Made by a program: the position numbers and the translations under genes
Shown here: positions 46,534 through 58,108 of the stretch, piece after piece
How positions within the stretch are numbered: the first letter of the stretch is position 1
Layout of the letters: each line of letters begins with the position of its first letter
Notes under the pieces: generated by a model
Seen by the model: only the letters and a program-made list of their open reading frames with translations
Database searches by the model: none
Told to the model about the DNA's origin: nothing
Assembly (NCBI GenBank): GCA_019671135.1
Contig: JAHRHY010000025.1
Span: 512,501-576,500 of the forward strand
DNA from: Linnemannia hyalina
Taxonomy: Eukaryota > Mortierellomycota > Mortierellomycetes > Mortierellales > Mortierellaceae
Reading direction: 5' to 3'
Length of the DNA stretch: 64,000 bases

Positions 46534-48678
46534 ATGAGCGCACCCTCTGAGACCATTCAACCCACCCCCTCGATCAGCAGCGCCGTGCCTCCTGTCACAG
46601 CCAATAAACCACCTCACGTCTTGATTGGTGGTGCTGGTCTGGCTGGCCTTTTCCTCGGCATTCTTCTAGAGAGGGCTGGGATCCCCTATGAGATCTTCGA
46701 ACGTTCTGCTGAACCCAGGCAACTTGGTGAGTTATATGGATTAGAGAGCAACTACATGCGAAGGATTTGCACGATCATTTATATACGACAGTAACTAACC
46801 ATATTAATTTTGCGCTCTTTCTCTTGCCGTGGGCCATAGGCGCCATTATGTGTCTGGTAACAAAAGGAATCATGTGCTTTTTATGATTGTATGCAACCGG
46901 AGCAACCACTCCTTTTCAACTGACATAGATTCTCATTCATCCCACTTTTTGTATAGACACCAAACATCCTCCCAGCATTCGAGCAGCTCGGCTTGTTGGA
47001 CGAACTTTCGTCGATCTCCAAGCCCACGATTACCGGAGTAATGTTAACCGATAAGTTAAAACCTATTGGCAAATATGCCGCTAATGCCAATTACTCTGAA
47101 CTGTAAGTTTCACTCCCTTCTATTTCTCTCTTCAAAGGAGACGCGCTCATTTACTCACACTTTCCTACCAATATGTTGAACGCTCTCTCTCTTTAGCATT
47201 GGGTACGACCGCGTCCTCTTCTCCCGTCCTGAGTTGCACGCCATGTTATTCAAGAAGATTCCCAAGGAAAAGCTCCACATGTCCAAGAAGATCGTTACAC
47301 TTGACCAAGATCAGGATGGCGTTACTGTGACCTTTGACGACAACACCACTGCTCGCGGTGATATCCTTGTCGGCGCTGACGGGGCTCATAGTTCCGTTCG
47401 TCAGCACTTGTACAAGACCCTGGAGAAGGAGGGCCTTCTCCCCAAGTCTGATACTGAGGATACGAACAAAGGCTACATTTCTCTTGTAGGGACGACCAAC
47501 GCCCTCGACCCCGTCAAGTACCCTGGTGTCTTGGAGAAGGAATCCGAGAGTTACTTTATGTTCGGAGATAAAGATACGCCCTATACTGTAAGCTACGCCG
47601 GTAATGTTCGTGACTCTTAGAGTGCCTTGGAAAAAGAAATGTCCTGATGTACTTGTCACGTCTCCTTTTCGAAGTGGTCGACCTTCACCATCCCTGGCAA
47701 TAGAATGTGCTGGAATGTTATCATTCAGCTTGGACTTTCATCCACCGCGGATGAACACGCAGCGTCATCGGACTGGACTAATCAAGACAACAAGAAGATG
47801 TTGGACGAGATCCGTCACTTCAAGACCCCCTATGGCAACATGGGAGACTTGTTTGATGTGACCGATATTGAGAAGGTCTCCAAGATCTATTTCGAGGACA
47901 AACTCTTCGAGACCTGGACGCATGGACGAACTGTTCTTATCGGTGATGGTACGTCCCACTTTCCCTTCCCCTTGCACCTCTCGTTTTGATGCAATCGATG
48001 TACCACCTCATAATAACACATGGTCCATTGATTACTTCCTCTATTTGAATCCACTCCTTAGCTGCTCACATTGTAAGAGAACTACTATTCAATACGAAGT
48101 TGGTCAGATTCACCAATGGCATCGCTCCAACAATTCTTAATATCTTCCATCATTTGTCTATCTCTAGCTTCTTCCAAGTAGCGGTGCAGGTGCAGTAAAC
48201 GCTATGCAAGATGCTGTTCTCCTCGCCAACCACCTCTACGACATTAGGTCCACCAACTTCAAGGTCATCAAGACCGCGCTGGGTGACTACAAGAATGATC
48301 GATTCGATGCCGTCAAAGATCAATACCAAAAGTCCCACATGAGCGCCAAAATATTCTTCGGACATGTAAGTTGGGAGAATGGATTCATATGCTGTTTGGT
48401 GAGCAGGGCGCATTGACCGCTAATGCCTATATGTTATTCTTTGAACTGGATAGACTTTCTTTGAGCGAGTTCTCAGATACGTTGTGTTCAGCTGGCTCCC
48501 CAAATCACTCCAGGGCAAGCAATTGATCAAGGATACTGCTTACCGTCCTCAGGCTAACTTTTTACCTCTGGCGCCAAAGCGTGGCACAATGGATGTCATT
48601 CCTCAGAGACCTTCGAAGCGCATTGAGAAGGAGAAAGAGGAGGCAGCGAAGAAAGAGACAGCTGCAACTGCTCTGTAG
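46534..48678 (+). CDS. FMO-13: FAD-dependent monooxygenase, type B
   Basis: Exons 46534-46726, 46840-46856, 46957-47102, 47197-47587, 47675-47948, 48062-48072, 48168-48365, 48454-48678; 484 aa. Motifs GGAGLAG, GADGAHS and GDAAHI; the microexon ends ATT rather than ATG or AAG, giving Ile after the His. Exon 3 starts ACA (Thr), not TCA (Ser), has the long 146-nt form and reads KPTITGVMLTDKLKPIGKY. Intron 4 ends CGAAG before TGG TCG, a weaker acceptor than the usual TAG/CAG before TGG GTG. Open, but splicing there should be confirmed. Confidence 0.88.
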
Positions 48679-49298
48679 GAGAGCGTATTATGTTCATAAT
48701 AAACTTTTTTTTATTCTTTTGAGGTACCCACCTGGAAGCACAATTGCAAATTTATTTTCATGTCTGCAACAAGAAGACGCCTTTCCCGTTGACATGCTGG
48801 ATCTGTGCGACATCGTCTATTGCCACCTTCACGGTCTCGACTGATTCACTCGCATAGTGAAATGATGTTTGTCCCTGGCTGTTAAATATTGACATGAAAG
48901 AGTGGCATTGAAAGCATTCTCGCTTTAGATCCGATCTATCGCACCATCTTTCGTACAAGAGTTCAAGGGCACAATACAGACGATTTGTTGAGTTGCTCTT
49001 TGTGTACAAAGTTAGGCTCCTTTTCCGAATGTTTATTTCATCCACAGGTCCCAAAAGAAAAAAAATGCAATGCTGTGTAACTTACAGAAAATACAACGAG
49101 GCAAGTGGGAAGAAAGGAAAGGAAAGGAAAAAAGTACAAGGACACCAAAAGAGATGAGTGCATGCACCGTTCGTGAGTTGGCCTCATCTCGTCATCTCGT
49201 TGCTTCATCATCCTCTCACCATTCCACTTCCATTCCGTCCCTTTCTTTCTCGTCTTCTTTCTTTACTCCCTCTTGCACCCACTTCGTATCATACAACA
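48679..49298 (+). other. Spacer FMO-13/FMO-14
   Basis: No gene seen. B-type spacer with AATAAA near 48700, promoter block 49066-49081 and CT-rich leader 49205-49275. The upstream region looks intact although the gene behind it is broken. Confidence 0.65.
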
Positions 49299-51306
49299 AT
49301 GAGCGCACCCTCCGAGACCGTTCCACCCACCCCTTCTAGCAGCAGCGCCGTGCCTCCTGTCACACCCAATAAACCGCCTCACGTCCTAATTGGTGGTGCT
49401 GGTCTGGCTGGCCTTTTCCTCGGCATCCTTCTAGAGAGAGCTGGGATCCCCTATGAGATCTTCGAACGTTCTGCTGAACCCAGGCAACTTGGTGAGCTAT
49501 ATGGATTAGACAGCAACTGCATGTGAAGGATTCGCACGCTCATGTACATACGACATGTAACTAACCAAATTAACTTTGCGCTCTTTCTTTTGCCGTGGGT
49601 CTGGCGCCATTATGTGTCTGGTAACAAAAGGAATCATGTGCTTTTTATGATTGTATGCAACAAGAGTACCCATTGCTTTTCAATTGACATAGTTCCTCAT
49701 TCATTTGGCATTTTCGTATAGTCACCGAACATCCTCCCGGCATTCGATCAGCTCCACTTGTTGGATGAACTTTCATCGTTCTCCAAGCCCACGATTACCG
49801 GAGTAATGTTAACCGATAAGTTGACACATTGGCAAAGGTGTTGCCAATTGTCCTGATCTGTAAGTTTCACTCCCTTCTATTTCACTCCTCAAAAGAGACA
49901 CACTCATTTACTCACACTTTCCTATCAATATGTTGAACGCTCCTTATCTTTAGGATTGGGTATGACCGCGTCATCTTCTCCCGTCCCGAGCTGCACGACA
50001 TGCTATTCAAGAAGATTCCCAAGGAAAAGCTCCATATGTCAAATAAGATGGTTACACTTGACCAAGATCAGGATGGCGTTACTATGACCTTTGACGACAA
50101 CACCACTGCCCACGGCGACATCCTTGTCGGAACCGACGAGGCCCACAGTACCGTTCGCCAACACTTGCACAAGACCCTGAAGAAGGACGGCCTTCTCCCC
50201 AAGTCTGATACCAAGGATACGAACAAAGGTTAGATCGCCTTACAAGAAACGCTGTGAGGGTTTTTTCTGACAAACCTGTCGCGTTTCTTTTTGGAAATGG
50301 TTGACCTTCACCATCCCTGGCAACAAAATCTGCTGGAGCACCATCATTCAGTTTGGGCTTTCGTCGACAGCAGATGAATACGCAGCGTCGTCGGGCTGGA
50401 CTAATCAAGAGAACAAGGGGATGGTGGACGAGTTTCGTGACTTCAAGACCCCCTATGGTAACATGGGAGACCTGTTTGATGTGTCCGACATTGAGAAGGT
50501 CTCCAAGGTCTATTTCGAAGACAAACTCTTCGAGACCTGGACGAATGGATGAACCGTTCTTATCGGTGATGGTACGTCCCACTTTCCCTTCCCCTTGCAC
50601 CTCTCGTTTTGATGCAATCGATGTACCACCTCATAATAGCACATGGTCAATTGATTACTCCCCTACTTGAATTACTCTTTAGCTGCCCACATGGTAAGAG
50701 AACTACCCTTCGTCATGAAGATTTATCAGGTTCATCAATCGCATTGCTCCAATAGCTTTTAATATCTTCCCTCATTTGTCCATCTCTAGCTCCTCCGAGT
50801 GGCGGTGCAGGTGCAGTAAACGCCATGCAAGATCCTGTTCTCCTCGCCAACCATCTCTATGACATCAATCCCACCAACTTGAAGAACACCAAGACCGTGC
50901 TGAGTGACTACAAGAATGAAAGATTCGATGCCATCAAGGACCAGTATCCTCAATCGCATATGAGTGCCAAACTCATCTACGGTCATGTAGGTCTTTCATG
51001 TGCCGATGCCAAAAGGAGTGAGTTATAGATGGCAAGAGAAGACATTTTGCTAACCGCCAGTGCTTTGGTTCCATCGAATAGACACTCTGGGAGCGAGTTC
51101 TCAGATATGTCGTGTTCAATTGGCTCCCTGAATCGCTCCAGCGCAAGCAATTGGTTAAGGATACTGCCTACCGCCCTCAGGCTACCTTTTAACCTCTGGC
51201 GCCAAAGCGCGGCACAATGGATGTCATTCCTCATAGGCCATCGAAGCGCATTGAGAAGAAGAAAGAGGAGGCAGCGAAGAACGAGGCATTTGCAACTGCT
51301 CTGTAG
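49299..51306 (+). pseudogene. FMO-14: type B monooxygenase pseudogene
   Basis: Exon 1 (49299-49491) is intact with GGAGLAG. Then: the intron 1 acceptor AG is deleted (before 49604); exon 3 (49722-49859) lacks 2 nt near 49825; exon 4 has DE for DG in the FAD motif and lacks its last part and splice donor, ending after 50228; the intron 4 acceptor reads AA; exon 5 has a TGA at 50550-50552 just before the GD motif; exon 7 (50790-50986) lacks 1 nt near 50793; exon 8 has a TAA where others have TTA (near 51190). With this many independent lesions the gene is certainly dead. Confidence 0.95.
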
Positions 51307-51922
51307 GAGAGCGTATTATGTTCATAATAAACTTTTTTATACCTTTGAGGTACCAACCCGGAGGCCCAATTGCTTTTGATCACGTGCGCATTTATATTCA
51401 TCCAGTTGGCTGCGAGAAGACGCCTCTCCCATTGAATGATTCACCAGGATAGCAAATCATGTTTGTGCATGGCCGTTGACCATTGACATGCAAGCGTTGC
51501 AACCCCATTGAATGCATCCTTCTTGCTTAAGACCCGATCCAACGCACCATCTTTCGTATATGAGTACAAGGGTACAATGCAGGCGATATGTTGAATAGCT
51601 CTTTGTGCACAAAACAGGCTCCTTTGGTCAATTGTATATTTCTTGCATACCTTCCAAAAGAAAATAATGCAATGCTGTGTAACTTTCAGAAAATACAACG
51701 AGGCATACGGGAAGGAAGGAAAGGTAGAAAAAAGTATAAGGAAATGGACTAAAGAAAAAGAGATGAGAGCATGCGCCATTCGGGAGTTCGCCTCATCTCG
51801 GTCCGCGCCATCATCTCGCTGCCTCACCATCTCCTACTCCTTTTAATTCCTCTCTTCCATTCCTTCACTTTCTTTCTCTTCTTCTTTCTTTACTCCCTCT
51901 TGCACCCACCTCGGATCATACA
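51307..51922 (+). other. Spacer FMO-14/FMO-15
   Basis: No gene seen. The second half is a near copy of the FMO-13 upstream region (46076-46427). Promoter block 51668-51683, CT-rich leader 51840-51905. Confidence 0.65.
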
Positions 51923-54079
51923 ATGAGCGCACCCTCTGAGACCATTCAACCCACCCCCTCGATCAGCAGCGCCGTGCCTCCTGTCACAGCCAATAAACCA
52001 CCTCACGTCTTGATTGGTGGTGCTGGTCTGGCTGGCCTTTTCCTCGGCATTCTTCTAGAGAGAGCTGGGATCCCATATGAAATCTTCGAGCGTTCTGCTG
52101 AACCCAGGTCACTTGGTGAGTCATATGGATTAGAGAGCAACTACATGTAAAGGATTCGCATGCTCATTTATATACGATACGTAACTAACCATTCATCTTA
52201 CGCTCTTTCTCTTGCCATGGGTATTAGGTGCCGTTATGTGTCTGGTAACAAAAATAATCGTGAGCATTTCTTAACTATATGCAACAGGAGCACCCATTCC
52301 TTTTCAACTGACATAGATTCTCATTCATCCAACTTTTCCGTATAGACACCAAACATCCTCCCAGCATTCGAGCAGCTCGGCTTGTTGGACGAGCTATTGT
52401 CGATCTCCAAGCCCACGATTACCGGAGTAATGTTGACCGATAAGTTGAAGCTCATTGGCAAAGCTGTCGCCGATTGCTATGACGAGTAAGTCTCACATTT
52501 TTCTATCTCACTCCTCAAAAGAGACGCGCTCATTTACTCACACTTTCCTATCAATATGTTGACCGCTCCCTTTCTTTAGGATTGGGTATGATCGCGTCCT
52601 CTTCTCCCGTCCTGAGTTGCACGCCATGTTGTTCAAGAAGATTCCCAAGGAAAAGCTCCACATGTCCAAGAAGATCGTTACACTTGACCAAGATCAAGAT
52701 GGCGTTACCGTGACCTTTGACGACAACACCACTGCCCGCGGTGATATCCTTGTCGGCGCTGACGGGGCTCATAGTTCCGTTCGTCAGCAATTGTACAAGA
52801 CCCTGGAGAAGGACGGCCTTCTCCCCAAGTCTGATACCAAGGATACGAGCAAAGGTTACATTTGCCTCCTAGGGACGACTAGCTCCCTCGACCCTGCCAA
52901 GTACCCTGGTGTATTGGAGAAGGAATCCGAGAGTTACTTTATGTTCGGAGACAAAGACACGCCCTATACTGTAAGCTACGCTGGTAGTGTTCGTGACTCT
53001 TGGAGTGTGTTGGAGAAAAATGTGGTGAAGAAATTTCCTGACGTACCTGTCACATCTATTTTTCGTAGTGGTTGACCTTCACCATCCCTGGCAACAGAAT
53101 CTGCTGGAATGTTATCGTTCAGCTTGGACTTTCATCCACCGCGGATGAACACGCATCGTCGTCAGGCTGGACTAATCAAGACAACAAGAAGATGATGGAC
53201 GAGTTTCGTGACTTCAAGACCCCCTATGGCACCATGGGAGACCTGTTTGATGTGTCCGATATTGAGAAGGTCTCCAGGGTCTATTTCGAAGACAAACTCT
53301 TCGAAACCTGGACGCATGAACGAACTGTTCTTATCGGTGATGGTACGTCCCACTTTCCCTTCTCCTTGCACCTCTTGTTTTGATGCAATCGATGTACCAC
53401 CTCATAATAACACATAGTCATTTGATTACTTCCCTTATTTGATTTCACTCCTTAGCTGCCCACATTGTAAGAGAACTACTATTCAATACGAAGTTGGTCA
53501 GGTTCATCAATGGCATCGCTTGAACAATTCTTAATATCATCCCCCTTTTATCCTCTTCTAGCTCCTTCCAAGCAGCGGTTCCGGCGCGGCGAACGCTATG
53601 CAAGATGCTGTTCTCCTCGCCAACCATCTCTATGACATTAGCCCCACCAACTTCAAGATCATCAAGACCGCGCTGAGTGACTACAAGAACGATCGATTCG
53701 ATGCAATCAAGGATCAATACCCACAGTCGCACATGAGCGCCAATCTAATCTTCGGACATGTAAATTGGGGGAAAGGATTCATATACTGATTGTTGAAAAA
53801 TGAGAGCAAGGCGCATTGATCGCTAACGCCGATGTTATTCTTTCAACTGGATAGACATTTTTTGAGCGAGTTTTCAGACACGTTGTTTTCAGCTGGCTCC
53901 CCAAGTCACTCCAGGGCAAGCAATTGATCAAGGATACTGCTTACCGTCCTCAGGCTAACTTTTTACCTCTGGCGCCAAAGCGTGGCACAATGGATGTCAT
54001 TCCTCAGAGGCCTTCGAAGCGCATTGAGAAGGAGAAAGAGGAGGCAGCGAAGAAAGAGACAGCTGCAACTGCTCTGTAG
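51923..54079 (+). CDS. FMO-15: FAD-dependent monooxygenase, type B
   Basis: Exons 51923-52115, 52228-52244, 52346-52485, 52580-52970, 53069-53342, 53456-53466, 53562-53759, 53855-54079; 482 aa. GGAGLAG, GADGAHS and GDAAHI are present; the third motif runs on as LLPSSGSGAANAMQD, with Ser and Ala replacing Ala and Val. Exon 3 starts with Thr and carries KPTITGVMLTDKLKLIGKA, a blend of the FMO-13 start and an ending like FMO-6/7. WLTF replaces WVTF at the start of exon 5. Exon 8 is nearly identical to FMO-13. It is the only open gene between two pseudogenes. Confidence 0.9.
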
Positions 54080-54678
54080 GAGAGCGCATGACGTTCATAA
54101 TAAACTTTTTTATTCTTTTGAGGTACCAACCCGGAGGCACAATTGCATTTGATCACGTGCGCTATTATCGTCTAGTTGGCAGCAAGAAGACGCCTCTCCC
54201 ATTGATGTGCTGGATCTTGACAGTCTCGAATGATTCACCAGGATAGCAAATCATGTTTGTGCATGGCCGTTGACCATTGACATGCAAGCGTTGCAACCCC
54301 ATTGAAGGCACCCTTCTTGCTTAAAACCCGATCCAACCACCATCTTTCGATATGTTGGATCGCACTTTGTATACAAAGTTAGGCTCCTTTACCAACTGTA
54401 TATTTCATCCAACCATCCAACCACAGCTTCCAAAAGAAAAAATGCAATGCTGTGTAACTTTCAGAAAATACATCGAGGCAAGTGGGAAGAAAGGAAAGGA
54501 AGAAGGGAAAAAGTAAAAGGACAAAGAGGAAAACAAAAGAGATGAGAGCATGCGCCGTTCGTAAGTTGCCTCATCTCGTCATCTCGCTGCCTCATCATCT
54601 CTCCATCCTCTTCCATTCATTCACTTTCTTTCTCTTCTTCTTTCTTTACTCCCTCTTGCACCCACCTCGGATCATACA
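54080..54678 (+). other. Spacer FMO-15/FMO-16
   Basis: No gene seen. Promoter block 54443-54458; CT-rich leader 54595-54670. Confidence 0.65.
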
Positions 54679-56771
54679 ATGAGCGCACCCTCTGAGACCA
54701 TTCAACCCACCCCCTCGACCAGCAGCATCGTGCCTCCTGTCACAGCCAATAAACCACCCCACGTCTTGATTGGTGGTGCTGGTCTGGCTGGCCTTTTCCT
54801 CGGCATTCTTCTAGAGAGGGCTGGGATCCCCTATGAGATCTTCGAACGTTCTGCTGAACCCAGGCAACTTGGTGAGTTATATGGATTAGAGAGCAACTAC
54901 ATGCGAAGGATTTGCACGATCATTTATATACGACAGCAACTAACCATATTAATTTTGCGCTCTTTCTCTTGCCGTGGGCCATAGGCGCCATTATGTGTCT
55001 GGTAACAAAAGGAATCATGTGCTTTTTATGACTGTATGCAACCGGAGCAACCACTCCTTTTCAACTGACATAGATTCTCATTCATCCCACTTTTTGTATA
55101 GTCACCAAACATCCTCCCAGCATTCGAGCAGCTCGGCTTGTTGGACGAACTTTCGTCGATCTCCAAGCCATCGGTTAGTGGAGTAACGTTGACCGATAAG
55201 TTGAAACTCATTGGCAAATCTGTCGCCTCGGACACCGATATGTAAGTTTCACTCTCTTCTATTTCTCTCTTCAAAGGAAATACGCCCATTTACTCATACT
55301 TTCCTACTAATATGTTGCATGCTCTTTCTCTTTAGCATTGGATAAGATCACGTCCTCTTTGCTCGTCCCGAGCTGCATGACATGCTGTTCAAGAAGATTC
55401 CCAAGGAAAAGCTCCACATGTCCAAGAAGATCGTTACACTTGACTAAGATCAGGATAGCGTTACTGTGACCTTTGACGATAACACCACCGCCCGCGGTGA
55501 TATCCTTGTCGGAGCCGATGGGCCCACAGTGCGGTTCGTCGGCACTTGTACAATACCCTGGAGAAAGAGGGCCTTCTCCCCAAGTCTGATACCAAGGCTA
55601 TGAGCAAGGGTTATACATCCCTCGTAGGAACGACCGGCGCCCTCGACCCCGTCAAATACCCTGGTGTCTTGGAGAAGGAATCCGAGAGTTACTTTATGTT
55701 CGGAGATAAAGACACGCCCTACACTGTAAGCCACGCCGGTAATGTTCGTGACTCATAGAGTGCCTTGCAAAGAAATGCTGCGAGGGATTTTTCTGACTTA
55801 CCTGTCACGCCTCTTTTTGGTAGTGGGTGACCTTCACCACCCCTGGCAACAGAATCTGCTGGAACATTGTCATTCAGCTAGGACTTTCATCCACCGCGGA
55901 TGAGCAAGCAGCGTCGTCGGACTGGACTAATCAAGACAACAAGAAGATGTTGGATGAGATCCGTCACTTCAAGACCCCCTATGGCAACATGGGGACTTAT
56001 TTGATGCGACCGACATTGATAAGGTCTCCAAGGTCTATTTCGAGGACAAACTCTTCGAGACCTGGACGCACGGACGAACCGTTCTTATCGGCGATGGTAC
56101 GTCCCCTTTTTCATTTCCCTTGCACCTCTTGCTTTGATTTTTTGATGTTCTACTCCAAAGTAACACATGGTCAATTGATTACTTCCCCTACTTCCATAGC
56201 TGCCCATGTGGTAAAAGAACTACTCTTCGATGCGGAAGTTGGTCAGATTTAATTGTATCGCTGCAGCAATTTTTAATATCCTCCCTCTTTGTCCTTGTGT
56301 AGCTTCTTCCAAGCAGTGGCGCTGGCGCGGTGAACGCCATGCAAGGTGCTGTTCTCCTCGCCAACCGTCTTTATGACATTAGGCCCACCAACTTCAAGAT
56401 CATCGAGACCGCGCTAAGTGACTACAGGAATGAACGATTCTATGCAATTAAGGATCAATACCCACAGTCCTACATAAGCGCCAAACTAATCTACGGACAT
56501 GTAAGTTGGAAGAATGGATTCATATGCTGTTTGGTGAGTAAGGCGCATTGATCGATAATGCATATATGCTTTTCTTTAAACTGGATAGACTTTTTCTGAG
56601 CGAGTTCTCAGACAACTTGTGTTCAACTGGCTCCCCAAGTCGTTCCAGCGCAAACAGTTAGTTAAGGATTCTGCCTACCGCCCCCAGGCTAACTTTTTAC
56701 CTCTGGCGCCAAAGCGTGGCACAATGGATGTCATTCCTCAGAGGCCTTCAAAGCACACGGGGAAGAGGTGA
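54679..56771 (+). pseudogene. FMO-16: type B monooxygenase pseudogene
   Basis: Exons 1-3 (54679-54871, 54985-55001, 55102-55241) are intact. Exon 4 (55336-55725) has TAA in its fourth codon region (IGYD becomes IG-stop), a second TAA in the DQD segment near 55443, and a 1-nt loss inside the DG motif near 55520. Exon 5 (55824-56096) lacks 1 nt near 55994. The microexon (56200-56210) reads AAHV, and exon 7 (56303-56500) has MQG for MQD in the GD motif. Exon 8 starts at 56589 and stops early at 56769-56771. The following bases resemble the end and 3' flank of FMO-4, suggesting a recombinant 3' end. Confidence 0.93.
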
Positions 56772-57299
56772 AGGAGGCTAAGGAGCGTGCTGCTGCCGCC
56801 CTTTGAACGGCGTACTGTTGCTGCATTGACAAACAAAAATAATATCAAACTTTTCAATTACTCTCCATTGAGAATGATCAGCCGTTGCTTACCGGTCTCA
56901 TACTCATTACATTCCTCCGCTAACACTTTTTAAAGCAAACTTGTGGAAGGAATAGGAGAAAATATCATCATAAGGATGTCGGAGAGAGTAACCTGTACGT
57001 TGTTACGTTCTGAGTTCTTCCACTACTCCTATCCCTTTTCTCTCTTCAACGTTTTCACTCACCGATCTCTTCTTCTTCCCATTCAATGTCACATTCACCC
57101 TCAGCCTTATCCGCATTTGCAACTTTCACCCTCACCGTGCAAGTTGAGGTCAGCAAATGGAATATCACTTCTGCTTCTGCTGTTTGCAAGAGGCATTGAT
57201 GTCAATTGTAGCCTCTTGTTGTTTGTGCTCAAATTAACCAAAACTCTTTTTCGTGCCCTCTTTCAGGGTCTGCACTGTGTGCGCTTAAACTTAAAGTGT
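56772..57299 (+). repeat. Module F3, right edge of the array
   Basis: 56800-57297 follows the same order as 9846-10385 after FMO-4 (ACAAACAAAAATAA, CCATTGAGAATGA, GTCGGAGAGAGT, TTGCAAGAGGCAT, GCGCTTAAACTTAAAG). The match ends abruptly at about 57297, where a DUF5648-like fragment begins. No gene. Confidence 0.7.
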
Positions 57300-57480
57300 A
57301 GACGCTGTTGATGATGTTGGTGTGCGGGATGGCCCAATGGTGGTAAGTGACTTTGTGGTCGGACTCGGATTTGGGAAGAAAGAAGTATCCGAAGATGCCT
57401 TCGAAGCGGTAACCGGACGCCGATATGTCGTTTGGGTTGGTGGTCTAGTAGTGGTCAGTGTTGGAAAGCATTGTGGCAGA
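57300..57480 (-). pseudogene. Truncated DUF5648-like repeat protein gene
   Basis: On the minus strand this reads MLSNTDHY, stop, TTNPNDISASGYRFEGIFGYFF, closely matching the start of the intact neighbour (HYYTTDPKDISASGYRFEGITGYLY). A TAC to TAG change gives the stop (CTA at 57450-57452 on the + strand), and the gene is cut after about one repeat at 57300 by the array edge. An intron-acceptor-like TTCAG precedes the ATG at the same relative place as in the intact gene. Confidence 0.7.
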
Positions 57481-58108
57481 TGATGCCTGAATAAAAATAG
57501 ATATGGGTTCGAGAAAAAGTAAGAAGGAGGCAGACGAATGATGTGTTTGCATGGGTACAACGTGGTAGAAGATGAGAATGGAGCTAATGTACACCTGTAC
57601 AGGGATCGATAGTAACCAACACAAAGAAAAGTAAGGAAGGAAAGCAATGAGAAAAAAGGTAAAGAAGAAAAGAGAAAGGAGACCAAGCTGTGAATTTTAA
57701 ATGCAAGGACAGTAAGGATGTGCGTCAGAAGGTAGACGAGAGAGAGGAATTGAGGGTCATGGAAAGAAAAGGAAAGGATGTATGGAAAGCACAAGTGTGG
57801 ATGACGTCTAGCATCGGGGCTTAGGAAGGAAAAGGAGCATAGAGTCGGGAAGTTGCTAGGCAAGAGGTAGGAATAGAGAAAAGGCGAGACAGTTGAGGTG
57901 TGTTTGCTTTGCAAGCGTGCGATAATTGAGCACGAGATGTCCAACAAACCTTGAGATGTGAAATCTGGCGGCAATGTGCTCGGTAGTCAGAAAGGCGTGA
58001 CTTAGGGTGCTCAATAGAAATAGAAAAAGTCAGGGAAGTTCAAAGGGTCATTTATTCTCAGACGTGGTATGAGGAACGCAAGGCACGAGAAGAAAAAAGC
58101 TAAAATAT
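57481..58108. other. Region between the two DUF5648-like copies
   Basis: No gene recognised. On the minus strand it is C/T-rich and would be the old leader of the truncated copy. The 227-codon minus frame across 57291-57974 is low-complexity (Ser/Leu/Phe-rich) and out of frame with the DUF5648-like text. Confidence 0.5.

Noticed and set aside
57291..57974. 227-codon minus-strand open frame
   Set aside because: Low-complexity Ser/Leu/Phe translation of a purine-rich strand; the DUF5648-like remnant lies in another frame.
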